A stretch of 64,000 nucleotides of DNA, from assembly GCA_018806985.1 (NCBI GenBank), contig JADANN010000108.1, forward strand, positions 2,542,001 through 2,606,000. The letters run 5' to 3'. This DNA is from Angiostrongylus vasorum. Taxonomy: Eukaryota; Nematoda; Chromadorea; Rhabditida; Metastrongylidae. Positions 41,401 through 54,300 of the stretch are shown here, piece by piece (position 1 is the stretch's first letter; every line of letters begins with the position of its first letter). Under the pieces are notes generated by a model. That model was not told where the DNA came from and searched no databases. It saw nothing but the letters and a program-made list of their open reading frames with translations. The position numbers and the translations under genes were made by a program.

Positions 41401-44400
41401 GACACGTTTGTATAAAGGGCGGTAACGTCGAAGGGCTCCATCACGAATGCGCTGTTGGACTGCGCAGTATGTAGACGATCCAGAAACATCGGGGTATTCG
41501 TAAGATGGGCTGGAATGTGTTTCAACAACTGGGTAAATATTTGGGATAAAAACCATGTTATCCTATCCGTTGGCCCGTCTGCACAGCTAATGATAGGTCT
41601 AACCTTAAACAATGATGCATCGGTAGACGCAAGATCATCGCTGGATACTAGCTTATGAGTTTTTTATAAGCAAGTACAAGATGGGACATATTGGTAAGTC
41701 AACTTTTAGTTGAGAGATAACTGATGGTTTTAAACCAGCAACCCTTGCCATTTTGACTTTGACCCATTCGTGGTTCAATTTTCGGTATTTACTATTAAAC
41801 TCCTTCTCAGATGATGGGCGATAAAGTGAAGCATCTTCAAGATGCTTTTTCGTTATCTCAACATCTAACTGATGGGGAATTACGACAAACTATTCACCAT
41901 TGTTACTAACGGATAGTCTTATGTTTTTTAATCTTATCAGCTCTCGTACCTCTCGCATACCACGTTTTTGCACTTCAGTGAGGTTGGAGCTGTATCTTTT
42001 TCGCGCGATTGTGATTAAAGACTTTGAACTCTTGTTGTCTGAAGAACCGTCTATGTGCAACGCAAAATTGCATAATTTGCCCTAATGGTAGAGAAGGTGA
42101 TTGCATGAGCTCGGGTACAGTTTGTCTGATCTCCTGTAAAGCGTGCGGAGACGAATACATTGGCGAAACGGGTAGACCACTCTGTTTCCGCATAAAAAGA
42201 ACATCTAGTCGGTAAACGTGGACCAAATACCCCACTAGGCACGCATAGGGACCCAGAAACATAACGGGGAGGACGTTGAAGTACGGGTCACGATCCTCGC
42301 GCAGGAATCGAGAGTACAAGCGGGCAAAACTCTCGAGGCGTTCTGGATTAATTCCAGGAAACCGAAAATGAACCGCAGGGAAGAATGCCTCATTATCACG
42401 CATGATATTGGGCAGTATATAAGCCTATTCTGATGGAAGGGGCACATTACGCTTCCATGTATATTCTGTGCGGTTGGTCTCCACGCGACATACTCAGTGG
42501 AAGACTCATAGGAAGAGGTCAGTGTGCAAAGAAGCTGTTTTGTGCTCAATGTGATTGAATTCTTAGTTTAGCGTTTTCTCTGTTTGGTTATGGAGGTGTT
42601 TGGCCTAATAGATTGCTGTCAACTTGACCTTTCCAGGCTCTGAGCAAGGCGAAATCCGCCGAAACGTTAGCTTGTTCTGAATAAAGAATAAAAAATAACA
42701 CCTCGTGTTTGCTCAACAAGAATACGAAGAATTTTCTGAAAGAGTCATGAGCTGTTGAATCGACAGTCGGTACAAATTTATTTTCTCTTCATTTTCTATG
42801 AGCACTCGTGAATGGCGTTCACGACGTTTGTTTAGAGTGCAGTAACTTCGAATGGCTCAATAATGTACGTGAGACTTTGCTGTACACGATGGAGATGGTC
42901 TAGGAAGATTTTTGGTTTTACGGGGATGGGCTGGTATGTTATCAACTCCAAAATTTGGCGCATACCAACGTTTTCTACATGTCTGTTGTGAGCTTTCGGT
43001 GTCTTTCGGTAGCAGTTAAGTATATTAAGAGCTTCATCCGAAAATAAACTGAAGATTGAGTCAACGTAGCCATGAAGTTTGAATAACGTGCATGGGAAAG
43101 GGGTGGTCGTATTGGCCGTCGTTGTTGCAAATTCATTCTTTCTAGTTTGGCCTTATAACGGACGTGACTCCGCAAAAACTTCATGCGATACTACGTAGGA
43201 TTGTTCTAGAATCGGGCTGAGCAGGGGAAAAAAGCTTGTATCCAATTCTAACAGTATTTAAGAAGGAAGAGATACCAATCCTGCGCAAGCTTAAGCAAGG
43301 ACAGCTCATAATTATACATTTATCTGCTTCTCACCCTACCACATGCTAACTTTTTTTACTATTTATATCACCTGTCTTCACATCTACTATGCTGATCTCA
43401 GCACTTGCATCCAGTTCGTTTTCTTTTTTTTTCTCACTTACGTCATCTACGAAGTTCTAACTTTTCACGCGTGGATTCCGCAGCTGTTTTAGGATTTTCG
43501 TTTTCAATATGAATGTTGTTGATGGAGTCGATTATCCCTCTGGTTCTGCGATAACCGCGCTGTGTTCCCGCTTAGGGTTGCTGGGTGTGAGGTGTTACCT
43601 GTCAAGTCTGATGCCAATTTCTTGGACCCAGGATTGGGTAGGTCCAGTCCCCTTCCCCTAAAATACCTTGTTTTTCATTCTTCTACTGGGTTATCATGCA
43701 TTGTGTCTGAAAATGTTCTTGTTTGTCAAACAAAGATGTAAAGAAAGGTCACCGAAGCTGAGAAGTCGGGCACTTCTTTCAGGAATGCAAATATGAGTAC
43801 TGTCATGGTAGAACTTAGCGAACCATATCTGGGTATTTTTTTTAAAATTTTAAACTAAATGTCTTTGCTAAAAGTGTTATTCCCTTCTTGTAACTTGAAC
43901 GAGCGCCACTCATTGGGCAACTCGGATGTCTTGGAGAGGTGAACGGTTTCTTTACCTCTGTCTACTGGAATTACTTCTTGGCTTATCGGATCACAAGTTG
44001 TTCAGTCCACTTAACCACGTAGCAGGACTTCGAAAGTTACACTTTAATTATGCTTTTTGAGATTTATCATCTTTGTTTCGACTTTTTTAACCCATAGCGC
44101 ATGGAGTGCAATAAGTACATTACGTTTGGCGCGAAAATAATGGCAGTTTTCAGGTTTTAATCAGCATCTCTCAACTCATGTTGAGTTTTATTAATTAAAA
44201 CAAATGCTATTAGAGTATACCGACTTTTGCCTACTAAACAAGTGTTCTGTCATTTGACCAAGTTGAAATGCATATTTTTCGAGACACTTGAAATGTTCGT
44301 TTTTGTTTTTTTCCAAACATAGACTCCTTTCTCGAATATGAACTCATCTGAATGGGTAAGAGTTTGTTCAGTAGCTCACGACGATGTGCCTCAAGGTATG

Positions 44401-47400
44401 ATATGTTTTTTAACCGCAGTTCTTGCGATTGAATTTTTTAAAAAATCTGTTTCATGTAGACTTCTTTAGGAGTTTTCATTCTAAATGTTTAGAATTGTTT
44501 AATTTACTACTAGTCCGATAGCAAAGTCATCTGTGAGCTATATGAAGTTGTATACTCCCAGATAATCGAGAACTTATCGTAAGTGGCGGGAAAACTGGCT
44601 TCAGGCGATGTGTGTTGAAGAAGTTTGTTTTTTTCAATGTCTTTCATTATTAGTCGGATTAAAACGCTGAAAAAAAATCATAAACGCTCGTAGAAAATGG
44701 TATCCTGTGATCTCACTGACGATGAACAGCTGCCGCAGTTTAACATTAGCAGTTAACTTTTCGAGAAGAATCATACACATCCTTTCGTTGCTGAAACTGC
44801 AAGTATCGGTAGATCTGGATTCCCAGCAACAACTGGAAACGATTCATTGAAATATTTTGTCGGCGATTATCGGATGGAAAGTTTCTAATGGAGTTCCTTA
44901 AACCTGAGAAGGAAAAGAAGAGAACTGTGGATAACGGTTAACGGCCAAATTAATATACCTTTGCTTTTCTCCAGCTTAGTGGTAGTTCCACAGCATTGTT
45001 ATACTGTGATATATTGCTGGGAATGCAAGCAAGATTAAAGCATGCAGATCCATAATAACAGGATCCCTATGCTAGGCCGTAGGGGTTGATGCATATTTTG
45101 CGGATCATGATCTATCAACAAGCTGGATTAATGTATAAAACTTTCGTCCACTTCCTTACCTTTCGAATTTTCGCTCAACTGTTTTTCCCTTTTTTAAGCA
45201 TACGTATGATTTTCTTAAACACATAGTATGGAAAAATCAACAAGCCGTCAAAATGCTTTCTATGACTTGGTAGGTCTTAGAAGTTAAGGATTTTACGGAC
45301 ATAGATTTTGGAAACATGTTGTCACATTGGTAAAAAATTTCTTGTGGTAATTCCACTGGTTTCAGTAGCGTTTGTTTTTAATGAGAATATTAATTGCCTG
45401 AATTATGGGCGCTCAAAGAAGGGTTGTGATGACCATCGTTAGTTTTACGACCACGTAGTACTTGAAAACATACATTCCGTAGTTTAGTAATCCATAGTAA
45501 ATTCGCGAATTCTTCGCAATTTTTACGAATGATTTCAAATTGTTGTGGAGGTGACGTAGCACATCGCGTATTTGGAGCAGAGTCACCCTTTGTTTTTTGA
45601 TTTTTGTTCTTGAAATGGTGATACCACAAGAGTAGGCAATGCTTTATGATTGTTTCGTTTAGTTTTCAAATGTTTCTTGGTATTAGCTCAGGGCTTCCCG
45701 TAGTCTTTGGCCAATTTCAGTCTCGCATGTTTGAGGTGTACACAAATGTAAAAATTGAGGCTAGCGATCCATCAACATAGGCCGGTCGTTGAACAACGCA
45801 ATTGTGTACGGACTGGTCGGCGGACGGTGTACGAATTAAGTGTTTTTAGGTAGTGTAGCAACTAGTTGGTTGAATAGTTGTTGTTGACGTATGTTGCAAT
45901 GCTCGACTCTTGAAATTGGATTCATGTCACGGTGAAGGTTAACTGGGAGTTCCATAATGTACAATTACCACATTTGAAGGTCTGTGATTGACAGTCGAGA
46001 AATAGATATGAAAGGTTGTTTAAAAAATAGAAAAGTTTTAACGAAGTGGCACACGATGGTAGATGGCTGTTTGTATCTGCCCCTCCCGAGAGTCTTGTGA
46101 CGTCAATTTTCTTCCTTGCTTTCAGTTTGCTTTCAAACTTGTCTACCAGTAATAATAGGAAAAATGCAATTCGATTGACAACCATCAAGTGGTTAGGCAG
46201 TGTATGTTGCACGAGCTATTAGGTTATGTGTGCAAGTCAAAATGGTACTATAACTGCAATGAGAAAAAGTGCCATTGTTATTTGCCTAAAAAGGTCCAGA
46301 ACATTCTCGTTGAATCTGATTGCTTTATCCAGCTGATGTTCGTCTGTTGATTTTTGTCTGGTAAATAGAAGGAATTCCGTTTGTAATGAGATTTTGTTGA
46401 GAATAGAGTATCAGCATTGACTTGTTGAATTACTGGGAAGTGGAGCCATCTACTGTTCTTGCTATGAACGCAACTGAGTTGGCGGTAATGTGAGTTTGCA
46501 TGGCTGGAATTTTCGCGCAACTACTTGGTCTCTGATTCGCAATGGAATGAGAGCACACAGTGGAGTTTCGATGTCTCTCAGCGATGCATTGCGGGTAAAT
46601 TTCCTTTTGTCATCGCTCTGTTTTCGGTGGAATGTGCTGACGTAGCGACCCCAGACGTTTCTTAACTGGCGCTTCGTATCGATCTCTATCCGACTCATAG
46701 AAGAAATTAGTTCCCTATTTCAATACTACTTCGTGCTTCCAAAGAATAATTCGGTTTCAGCTCACGTTCAACGGCGATCATGTTAAATTTCTTGACCAAA
46801 TTTCTGAGTTATAGATAAACGTTTAGAATTTTTTAGCACTGGGATTTAAAAATGCGTCAGCTCAACAAGGGAAGTTCGTAAGAACACGTATATGTGTATT
46901 GTTTAGAATTTTATTCAGAAAAGTGCCAAAGTGAGGCGACATGATGATGAAAGTCTTGACGACATAGCGGAAATGCAGAAGGAGAAACGTGGGCAAGAGG
47001 AGAAAGACAGGAGAAGGATCATGAACCAAAAGAGGAAAGGTGAGATGTTATTTCTTTTTCTGGTGCAGCATTTTTTTATTGGTCCTAGTTCTGGGACAAA
47101 TGCGCAATCAGCCATACTGGCTGCCTTTTTTTTGGCAGCTAGGAAACAAGAATTTACCATTGTCCATCATTTGTTTTAAATACGAGTGGATGCCATAGGA
47201 TGGAAACGCCGGACTCCTATCATTGGGCAGGTGAGGGAGGAAGGGTTCAGTATTGCATCTCTTGTTCAAAAAATTATATCTCCTTTGTCTTTTCAAATTA
47301 TGCTCTTTTTGTATCAAAGACCATTTTAAAGGGTAACTTTTCCATAAGTGCTGAATTATGTGGAGTTTGGACTGTTTATTTGTTTAGAAATGGGGGAAAA

Positions 47401-47596
47401 ATTGAGTAGTTTTTTATAGTAATCCGAACTTAGGAGACGTAGAAAACACTTGCGGTATCTTAAGCTTAGACTTAACTTTGAACGAACACTAAGTAGTCGC
47501 TGAAAATATTTTCAAAAGGTTTTTGGGCTGCCGAAACCCAGAGTGGTTCTGTGGTTGAATAATGAATAGTTCTAGTGGTATTTACTATATGATATC

Positions 47597-47648
<52 letters not shown>

Positions 47649-48274
47649 GTATAACATGGTCCTCATCACACCTACTGCCAAGATTCCAGCATGTCTTGCA
47701 TTCGATTGGTTTTCCTCGCATTCGTGGTCCACAAAAGTCTTTGAACATTTTGCTTGTTCTTTCGAATGCTGCTTGAAGATTTCGTTTTCTGTATGAATGT
47801 CGTAGAATGCTGGTCGAATTGATTCTTCTTGCAATCTTTGAGATATCCCAGCTAAGACATTCCGGCGTAGATCGGAAGAAAGCATTCAAACGGGGTCGAA
47901 CTAGCGCCATGTTTTCTGATAGACTACATCAATATCTATTGCTCTATCACCCGTCATATACATATATGTATACATTTACATACATAAAAGATAAGAGGAT
48001 AAAGCTGTTGGCATTGATCAATCCATGAGAGATGCGCTATGCATTCGACTTTATTAAGCATCGTTGGAGATGATTGAATGCATATCTGGCCTTTAAAATG
48101 ACTCGCAGTGGCCTACTAACGTATCGAGCAAGTGCTACTGTCCTCCCAGACAAGTCTGGTACCAATTTGCCGACTACTGAGGGATGGAGGGCCTAGTGAG
48201 CCTGGGACGCGGGGATCGATCCCATGTGTATTGCTAGGCGTCTCCGACCACTGCGCCATACGTGCCCCTCATGA

Positions 48275-48338
<64 letters not shown>

Positions 48339-51300
48339 TATACGAAGTTAACCCTCCAACGGTTTACCTCCTTATCGTGGCTGGTTTTTCCTGGATGTCG
48401 GACTGCGATGTACAGCGGGGATTCGTCCACCGACGTCTCCCAAGCTGAGAAGGAGTCCGGCGTTTCCATCAGGAAGGCTACCTAAGAGTAAACCAATACC
48501 AGAATCCACCACCGTTCTGGTATCATGATCCACAAGGGCTGCGACTGTCTGTGGTGGTGAAGACCTGAGGCAGAATTTGGCCAGGCTGACCTCGGAATTC
48601 CAGGGAACCGCAATGGCTTAACCAGCAAATCTCCGAAAAGTGGTGATTATGCTGTGGCCTGTACAGCCGGTGAGGATGGGCCATTTAAGTATCAAGTAAA
48701 TATGTATACGAAGTTAATGTGATAAATTGGCTCTATTTTTTGATCAACTGAATAACTTGCTTCGATTGAAATCCCTGCATAGAGTTTTGGCGGCTAAATT
48801 TCCTTTAACAATGGAGAAGCTCAGTGGTTTTTTGCCGCTTACATACTCTTTTAAGTCTAATAAAGCAATGTTGTTTGCGTTGTTTTGCTTCACGAACTAA
48901 CTTTTGCTGGGCATGGGTGATCTACATGTTTAGATTCAAACTGTGAATATGAAAATTTTATAGGTGTGATAGTTGGTTTTCTAAGCATTGCTGAACGGAT
49001 GGTGTGTGACACGTTACACTAACTAGCCGTATACGCGCACACAACCACTGCTGTTTCTTGTTATTCGCTGGCCTTGCATTTTCTGAAGCACCGTCTGGTT
49101 TTGATAGCACGTTGGCTTGTTGATTTACTGAACACTCCTCGCGGTCACTGAGCAGAATTAATGGGAACATAAAATGTTGGTTGGATAGCTTAACAGCGAT
49201 TTATGTGATGCATAAATAGCTTTAAATTTGAAGAATTGTTCAATCCCTATATCCTGTTATAAAGGGTGAGGGATAAAGCTTTGAGCGTTGATCAATCCCC
49301 GAGGGATACGCTATGCATTCGACTTCATTAACGATCTTTAGAGGTGACTGAATGCACATCTGGCCTGCAGAATAACTTGCAGTCAGTGGCCTACCAATAT
49401 ATCATGTCAGTACTGCTATCTTCTCAGACAATGTCTGGTGCCGAGTTACCGAAACCAGAGTGATGGAAGATTTGGTGAGCTTGGGTCACTGAATCGAACC
49501 AGTGATAACGTGTGCATTGTAGAGCTCCTCTAGACACTTCGCTACGTCCCGTTATTTCAGCGTAAATCATCGAATGATTCCATCGGACACCTGCATTGTC
49601 TTCATTGATCCCTGTTGTGTGCCAGAGCGGGCCCAATAGGTTCTGATTCCCATCTGCTTTCCAGTCGCATTATTGCGGGTTTCTGCTGAATCAACATGCT
49701 GTTACCATCCATATACACTGGACGTTAACCTGCTTAACTTCCTACGAACATGATAAATCAGTCCGGTTCAACAGGGAGAGGGAGTAAGAGAGAGAGAGAG
49801 AGACAGAGAGAGACAGAGACAGAGAGAGAGAAACCGATCCCTCGGCATATATTCATCCAGTTTCGTGTTTACCCCTGACCGTCAGTTGACCACTCCGTTC
49901 ATGTTGCCTTTCAAAACTGACCCGATTGAGTAACCCTCACCGGAACGAAATCGGTGAGTCCATATTTAGTATTCTACCATATAAAGAGCAGTTCTGTCAT
50001 TAGTAATGTGCTGAAACTTTCTGCTTTCATAATAAGCAGGACATAATTCGTAATGCTGACTCTTATAGTGCACTCTTATAATGCATGCTGATAGGACTGA
50101 GGATGAGGATATGTAGTATCGTGCGTGTTTCTCTTAATGAAATGTCTAGAACTTACTTAATACATGGGCATTAATTATACAATAGAATAAAGTGGCAGAC
50201 AAAATGAAAGCTCACCTGCTTAAAATGGTCCTGATTAGCAATTTTTTAGAAATGCAACGGTGAGTATGAAGCAGTTACTTTGGGTGATTCTTTTTTGAAT
50301 GATTCAATCGTTATATGAGCGTTCGGTAACTGTCGTCTTTAAGAAAAGAAGATTTGAAGGTGATCTATACATTTATTCCGAGAGCGAGAGAACCACTAAT
50401 CATTGGAAGCATATACATGCAATGAAAATGCTACACGCTCACGGAAATTTTATGTGACGATGGCTCCAAATATACTGGGATAATGGATTGGTTGGGAAAC
50501 CCGTAATTACTTTGAGATCAGAAGATACATGTAAGGCATTGTGGATGATTTGTTGCGTCGGAATAGTTGATGTGCTGGATATTCAGCGCGCTATCCGGAA
50601 GCCCAAGTTGAACTCATTTACCTTGTCGGGGAGTTTCTTCACCAGTCTATTAATTTCAACTTCCTTTTCACGATTTGGCTTTGATTTTTGAACAATGTCG
50701 ATTAGGTCATTGGTGGTGTATTCAGTGTTGTGGCACTGGATGTTCTCAAAATAAGTGGCCATATAGAAAGGTCGCATCTGTCGGGGATTGTCGCGTTGAG
50801 TTTCCGAAAGAAGTTCACAGAATCCCTTTTTCTGGAAGGCGAATGGGTGGAAGTAATTGACAGCTTTGCATTGCGGCTTTTCGACACATTTCTGCAGACA
50901 TTCATCGTGGTTATTCACACTCATCGTCGCTATCATTGTGCCGAAGTAAGCATAGTCAGGAATGGCATCCGAGCGTAATCCTTCTGGACAACCTGGAAGA
51001 GGTTTACCCGCTCGCATATCTTTTTGTACTACAAATACTGTAAGAGTTTTTCGCGAAGTCTTGCATAGATTTAAACAAGAGAAGAGGTGTGTAAGGCATA
51101 ACACGTCGTTATAGTTCAATAGCGCGTTTCGCAGTGCTTTTATGGACAGTGTGTAAGAAAGAAAGCAATATGGCAGATATTGAGCTTTTGTATTCTCTAT
51201 CATTTTGATAATGTGGGACGTATTACGGAATGCACATAAAAACATAAACTGTGTAGGCTTACCTGTTTCATCATACGTGATGTCATAGAATGCAGGCGAC

Positions 51301-54300
51301 CTGGCGGGATTCAGATGAGCTCGTAAATCGCCCCACCATTCGGTGGTGGAATACACTAGAGGCCATAATAACACAAAACTGAGAGCCAGTGTCTGCATTT
51401 TGGGCGCGTTCATTGAGAAACTGCTATGAAGGGGTTCTTCTGACTCCGCCTCGACCCCACCCTTCGCGCCTCCCCTAACATCTCATACCCTGTCTTAACG
51501 AAAACTTTTCCAGTAGAATTAATCCCATTTTTTTAAGGTTATTTTTTCGGAACACTATCAGAGAAGAGGCAGTTGCAGAGATGATGAAAGAACTGGCTTG
51601 CTATAAGTTATATGGAGTAACTAGTGCGAGGTCAATCGACTAAATCTTTGGGATATCTACATAGAGTTCTTGTAGGATATCTTAATGTCATTTGTTTCCT
51701 CTTTATTCATGAAGAGAGTAAATTTATATGTTGGTGTTGATGTAGTATGAGTGAAACATTAATAGTTGTGTTTCCAAAATCCAGGAGGTAAAGTAGCTAA
51801 TGCGTTGTTGGACTAGCGTGGCGTGATAGCAACGGAGTTAGCTCTCTGACGGTGTTGTTTTTTATGGCCGTTTCTTCAATAATTTTTATGCGCTATTAGA
51901 CCTCTGAAGTTAATCACATCATGAGGAGTAGGTAAGTGACTCATCTTCATGCATGTTTTGACACGGTGCTTTCTTTTCGTTCTGGAAGTTGGGATGACTT
52001 GCCTGTATTTGTCCTTAACCACTGTTTTCTCACACTAGCGTTCCATTATTTCTAGATCATCAACTGCTTGAGCATTCACTCAACGACTGCATCCGATGTC
52101 TGACAAGTGCCAAAATAGCAAAGCACGCTATTGTCGCCGTTGGAATTCACGTAAGATAAGCCATTTATTTAACGTAATTCCGGACTTAGTTTATGTGCAT
52201 GGAAACTGCAGGGAACAATTGTTATCCAGTTGTAGAGAGATGTTATCTCTCGATGATTCTGAGACTGCCATCATGTTATTACATGTTGTTATTCGACTTA
52301 GGGCGCTGTTATTGCATTCAGTCGTTTTTTTTCTGCACTAGAGTACAGGGTCAAGTGGAGTTGATGTTTGACGCTGTATTTAAGAGTATATGAAAAATGA
52401 TGTCACTGTCGGGGAAGAAAGTGATGTGGAAAGATACGATCTGTCGCAATATTCTTTTCCCACAAATCATTCATCAATCGCATGACTTGGTCGTTAATAG
52501 CAGTGACTACATGTGCCATGTGGTTGATGAAGCAGTGATTTCATTTTTTTTAATCGCAGAATGTCGTAACGTCGTTGAACTGGATCATCTTGATTTCCCG
52601 AAAAAACCAGGGAAATGGATGAATTCATGAGTGAAAGAACGATGGTATGGGTCTCGATGACCATATAGAAAATTATGTTCCATCCCTAATAAATTATTTC
52701 TATGGTATTCTTTGGCTGAAATTTACGACCGTAAATACCAACAGGCGGGGTTGTGTGTACACGTTTGAGAGGGGTAAGACAAACGAAAAACTGATCGTGC
52801 ATCAATCTTAGTAATAATAAGTCTGGGTAGAGGTGTGGATTTGCGTGGTCTGGATCAAACACTTACTAACGACTTATAGAAGTGATTTTGAGTTATTCCC
52901 TGCCGTCAATCATTTTATGTGATTTTTTGCATTTGTACAGAATTAACCTCGGTTCCTTATCTCGGTTTTTACTCTTCTTTTTCACGCATTTAATGTTTTT
53001 CCATGATTTCTTTCAATTAATTCCTAATCATTGCCACGACCGAATGTCTATTAACCTCAGTATTGACCGAACAATTCTTTATATTCTTATTGACTAAAGA
53101 CGACGTGTTATTTTATTTCATTATTTATGAACAAACTGACGTCTCGGCGGATTTCGCCCTCCTCAGAGCCTGGAAAAGTCAAGTTGACCACAATCTACCC
53201 AGCCAAAGACCTCCGTGACCATTACAATTCCAGTTATAATGTTAGCTCCAGTTATGGAGGTTTTTGGCTAGGTAGATTGCAGTTAACTTGACTTTTCCAG
53301 GTTCTGAGGAACGCGAAATCTGCCGAAACGTCAGTTTGTTCATAAATAATGAAATAGAACACCTCTTGTTTGCTCAACAAGAATATGAAGAATAATTCTT
53401 AATAGCCTTCAAAATAATGGTCTAGACGGTTGTGGCGAGTTAAACCGGGTCCACATGACATTTCCCAGAAAACAACCTGTACTACCATAGCATTTTTTGA
53501 AGTATTTTGTTTCTCTCGTTTATCTTGTGTTTATAGCAAACGTTTTATGTAATTTAATAGCTCTATCATTCTTGTACTAAAACGCTCTTTCTAATTCTTC
53601 GTCCTTGATGCAAATTTTTTTATTTAAAAAAATTGAATAGTTTCGAAGTGCGGCGGTGGTGTACCATCCTTTCTTGGGAGTGTCGACCTTTGTCTCATTC
53701 AAAGTTACAGGCCAACAGTGGCAATGCAGGTATTCGAGTAATATGTGGAGGAAAAAGTGTATTTGCGTTTTCACTGTTGGGGATTTGTTTTCACGCTTCA
53801 AAACAGCTATTTTTCTATTAACGACACATCTCGCTTTGAAGGGTCTACTGTTTCTGATGATAACTTTGCCCCGTGGAGATACTTACCTACGGAAAAGGAA
53901 TTACAACCTATATGTCTTAGGTGAATGGAATTTAACAATATCAAAACAAAGCAGACAGTTGTTATCGTCATAGTCTTACCGGTTGCGAAGGATTTTTCAC
54001 TCCTCAAGAAATGGGGTGCGTGTAATGTCATATTAATAAATACTCCCCTTTTTTTCTCGCGAAAGCCGAACCCAGAAGAGATCTACCACCAGTAAGTGAA
54101 TCGCCACTGACCAGATTGGGTAATTTCAACTCTCAAAAAAACGCGAGTATAGTCTAGAACAGTCTAGGAAATTCATTCAAGGAAAAGAAGTGGGATCACG
54201 TAGAGGATGGAAGGACTTCTAGAATAACATACTTCTTTTCTTAGATACCCAGATAGCTTGTTCTCGTATGTGCCGTGGTTAACCTAGCACTTCCTTCATT

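Larger units (their letters stand above)
39828..42731 (-). mobile_element. Penelope-like element B, near-complete, with inverted end duplication
   Basis: Minus-strand reverse transcriptase at 40596-41612 carries RYIDDC (the YxDD-type catalytic motif), [10 protein letters not shown] and [13 protein letters not shown]. It is followed by a GIY-YIG endonuclease at ~40397-40600 ([20 protein letters not shown]). RT plus GIY-YIG defines Penelope-like elements. The 3' end (39828-40565) recurs inverted at 42046-42731. Frame breaks lie near 41660 (an A run), near 40600 and after the endonuclease core, so it is probably inactive. Imperfect 11-13-bp target duplications (39816-39827 and 42732-42744) bracket it. 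It interrupts an older PLE. Confidence 0.88.
35395..46918 (+). other. CWF19L2 intron (11.5 kb) holding mariner and PLE insertions
   Basis: It contains a dispersed repeat (36445-36815), a mariner remnant (37530-38095), the nested PLE complex (38440-43210) and SINE-B 43375-43650. From about 43700 to 46900 I see no recognisable element. Minus-strand frames of 78-96 residues at 45390-45629, 45922-46212, 46278-46520 and 46462-46698 have no recognised domain. Confidence 0.65.
47040..52055 (+). other. CWF19L2 intron with repeats and the nested PAN gene
   Basis: It contains SINE-B 47655-47835, two AT microsatellites, SINE-A 47991-48271 and 49265-49550, a dispersed repeat with target duplication (48339-48716), a GA repeat and the antisense PAN-domain gene. 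Confidence 0.7.

Noticed and set aside
45390..46698. Cluster of minus-strand frames of 78-96 codons that might be a decayed retroelement
   Set aside because: No RT, integrase or protease motif was recognisable, and the frames do not chain by splice sites.
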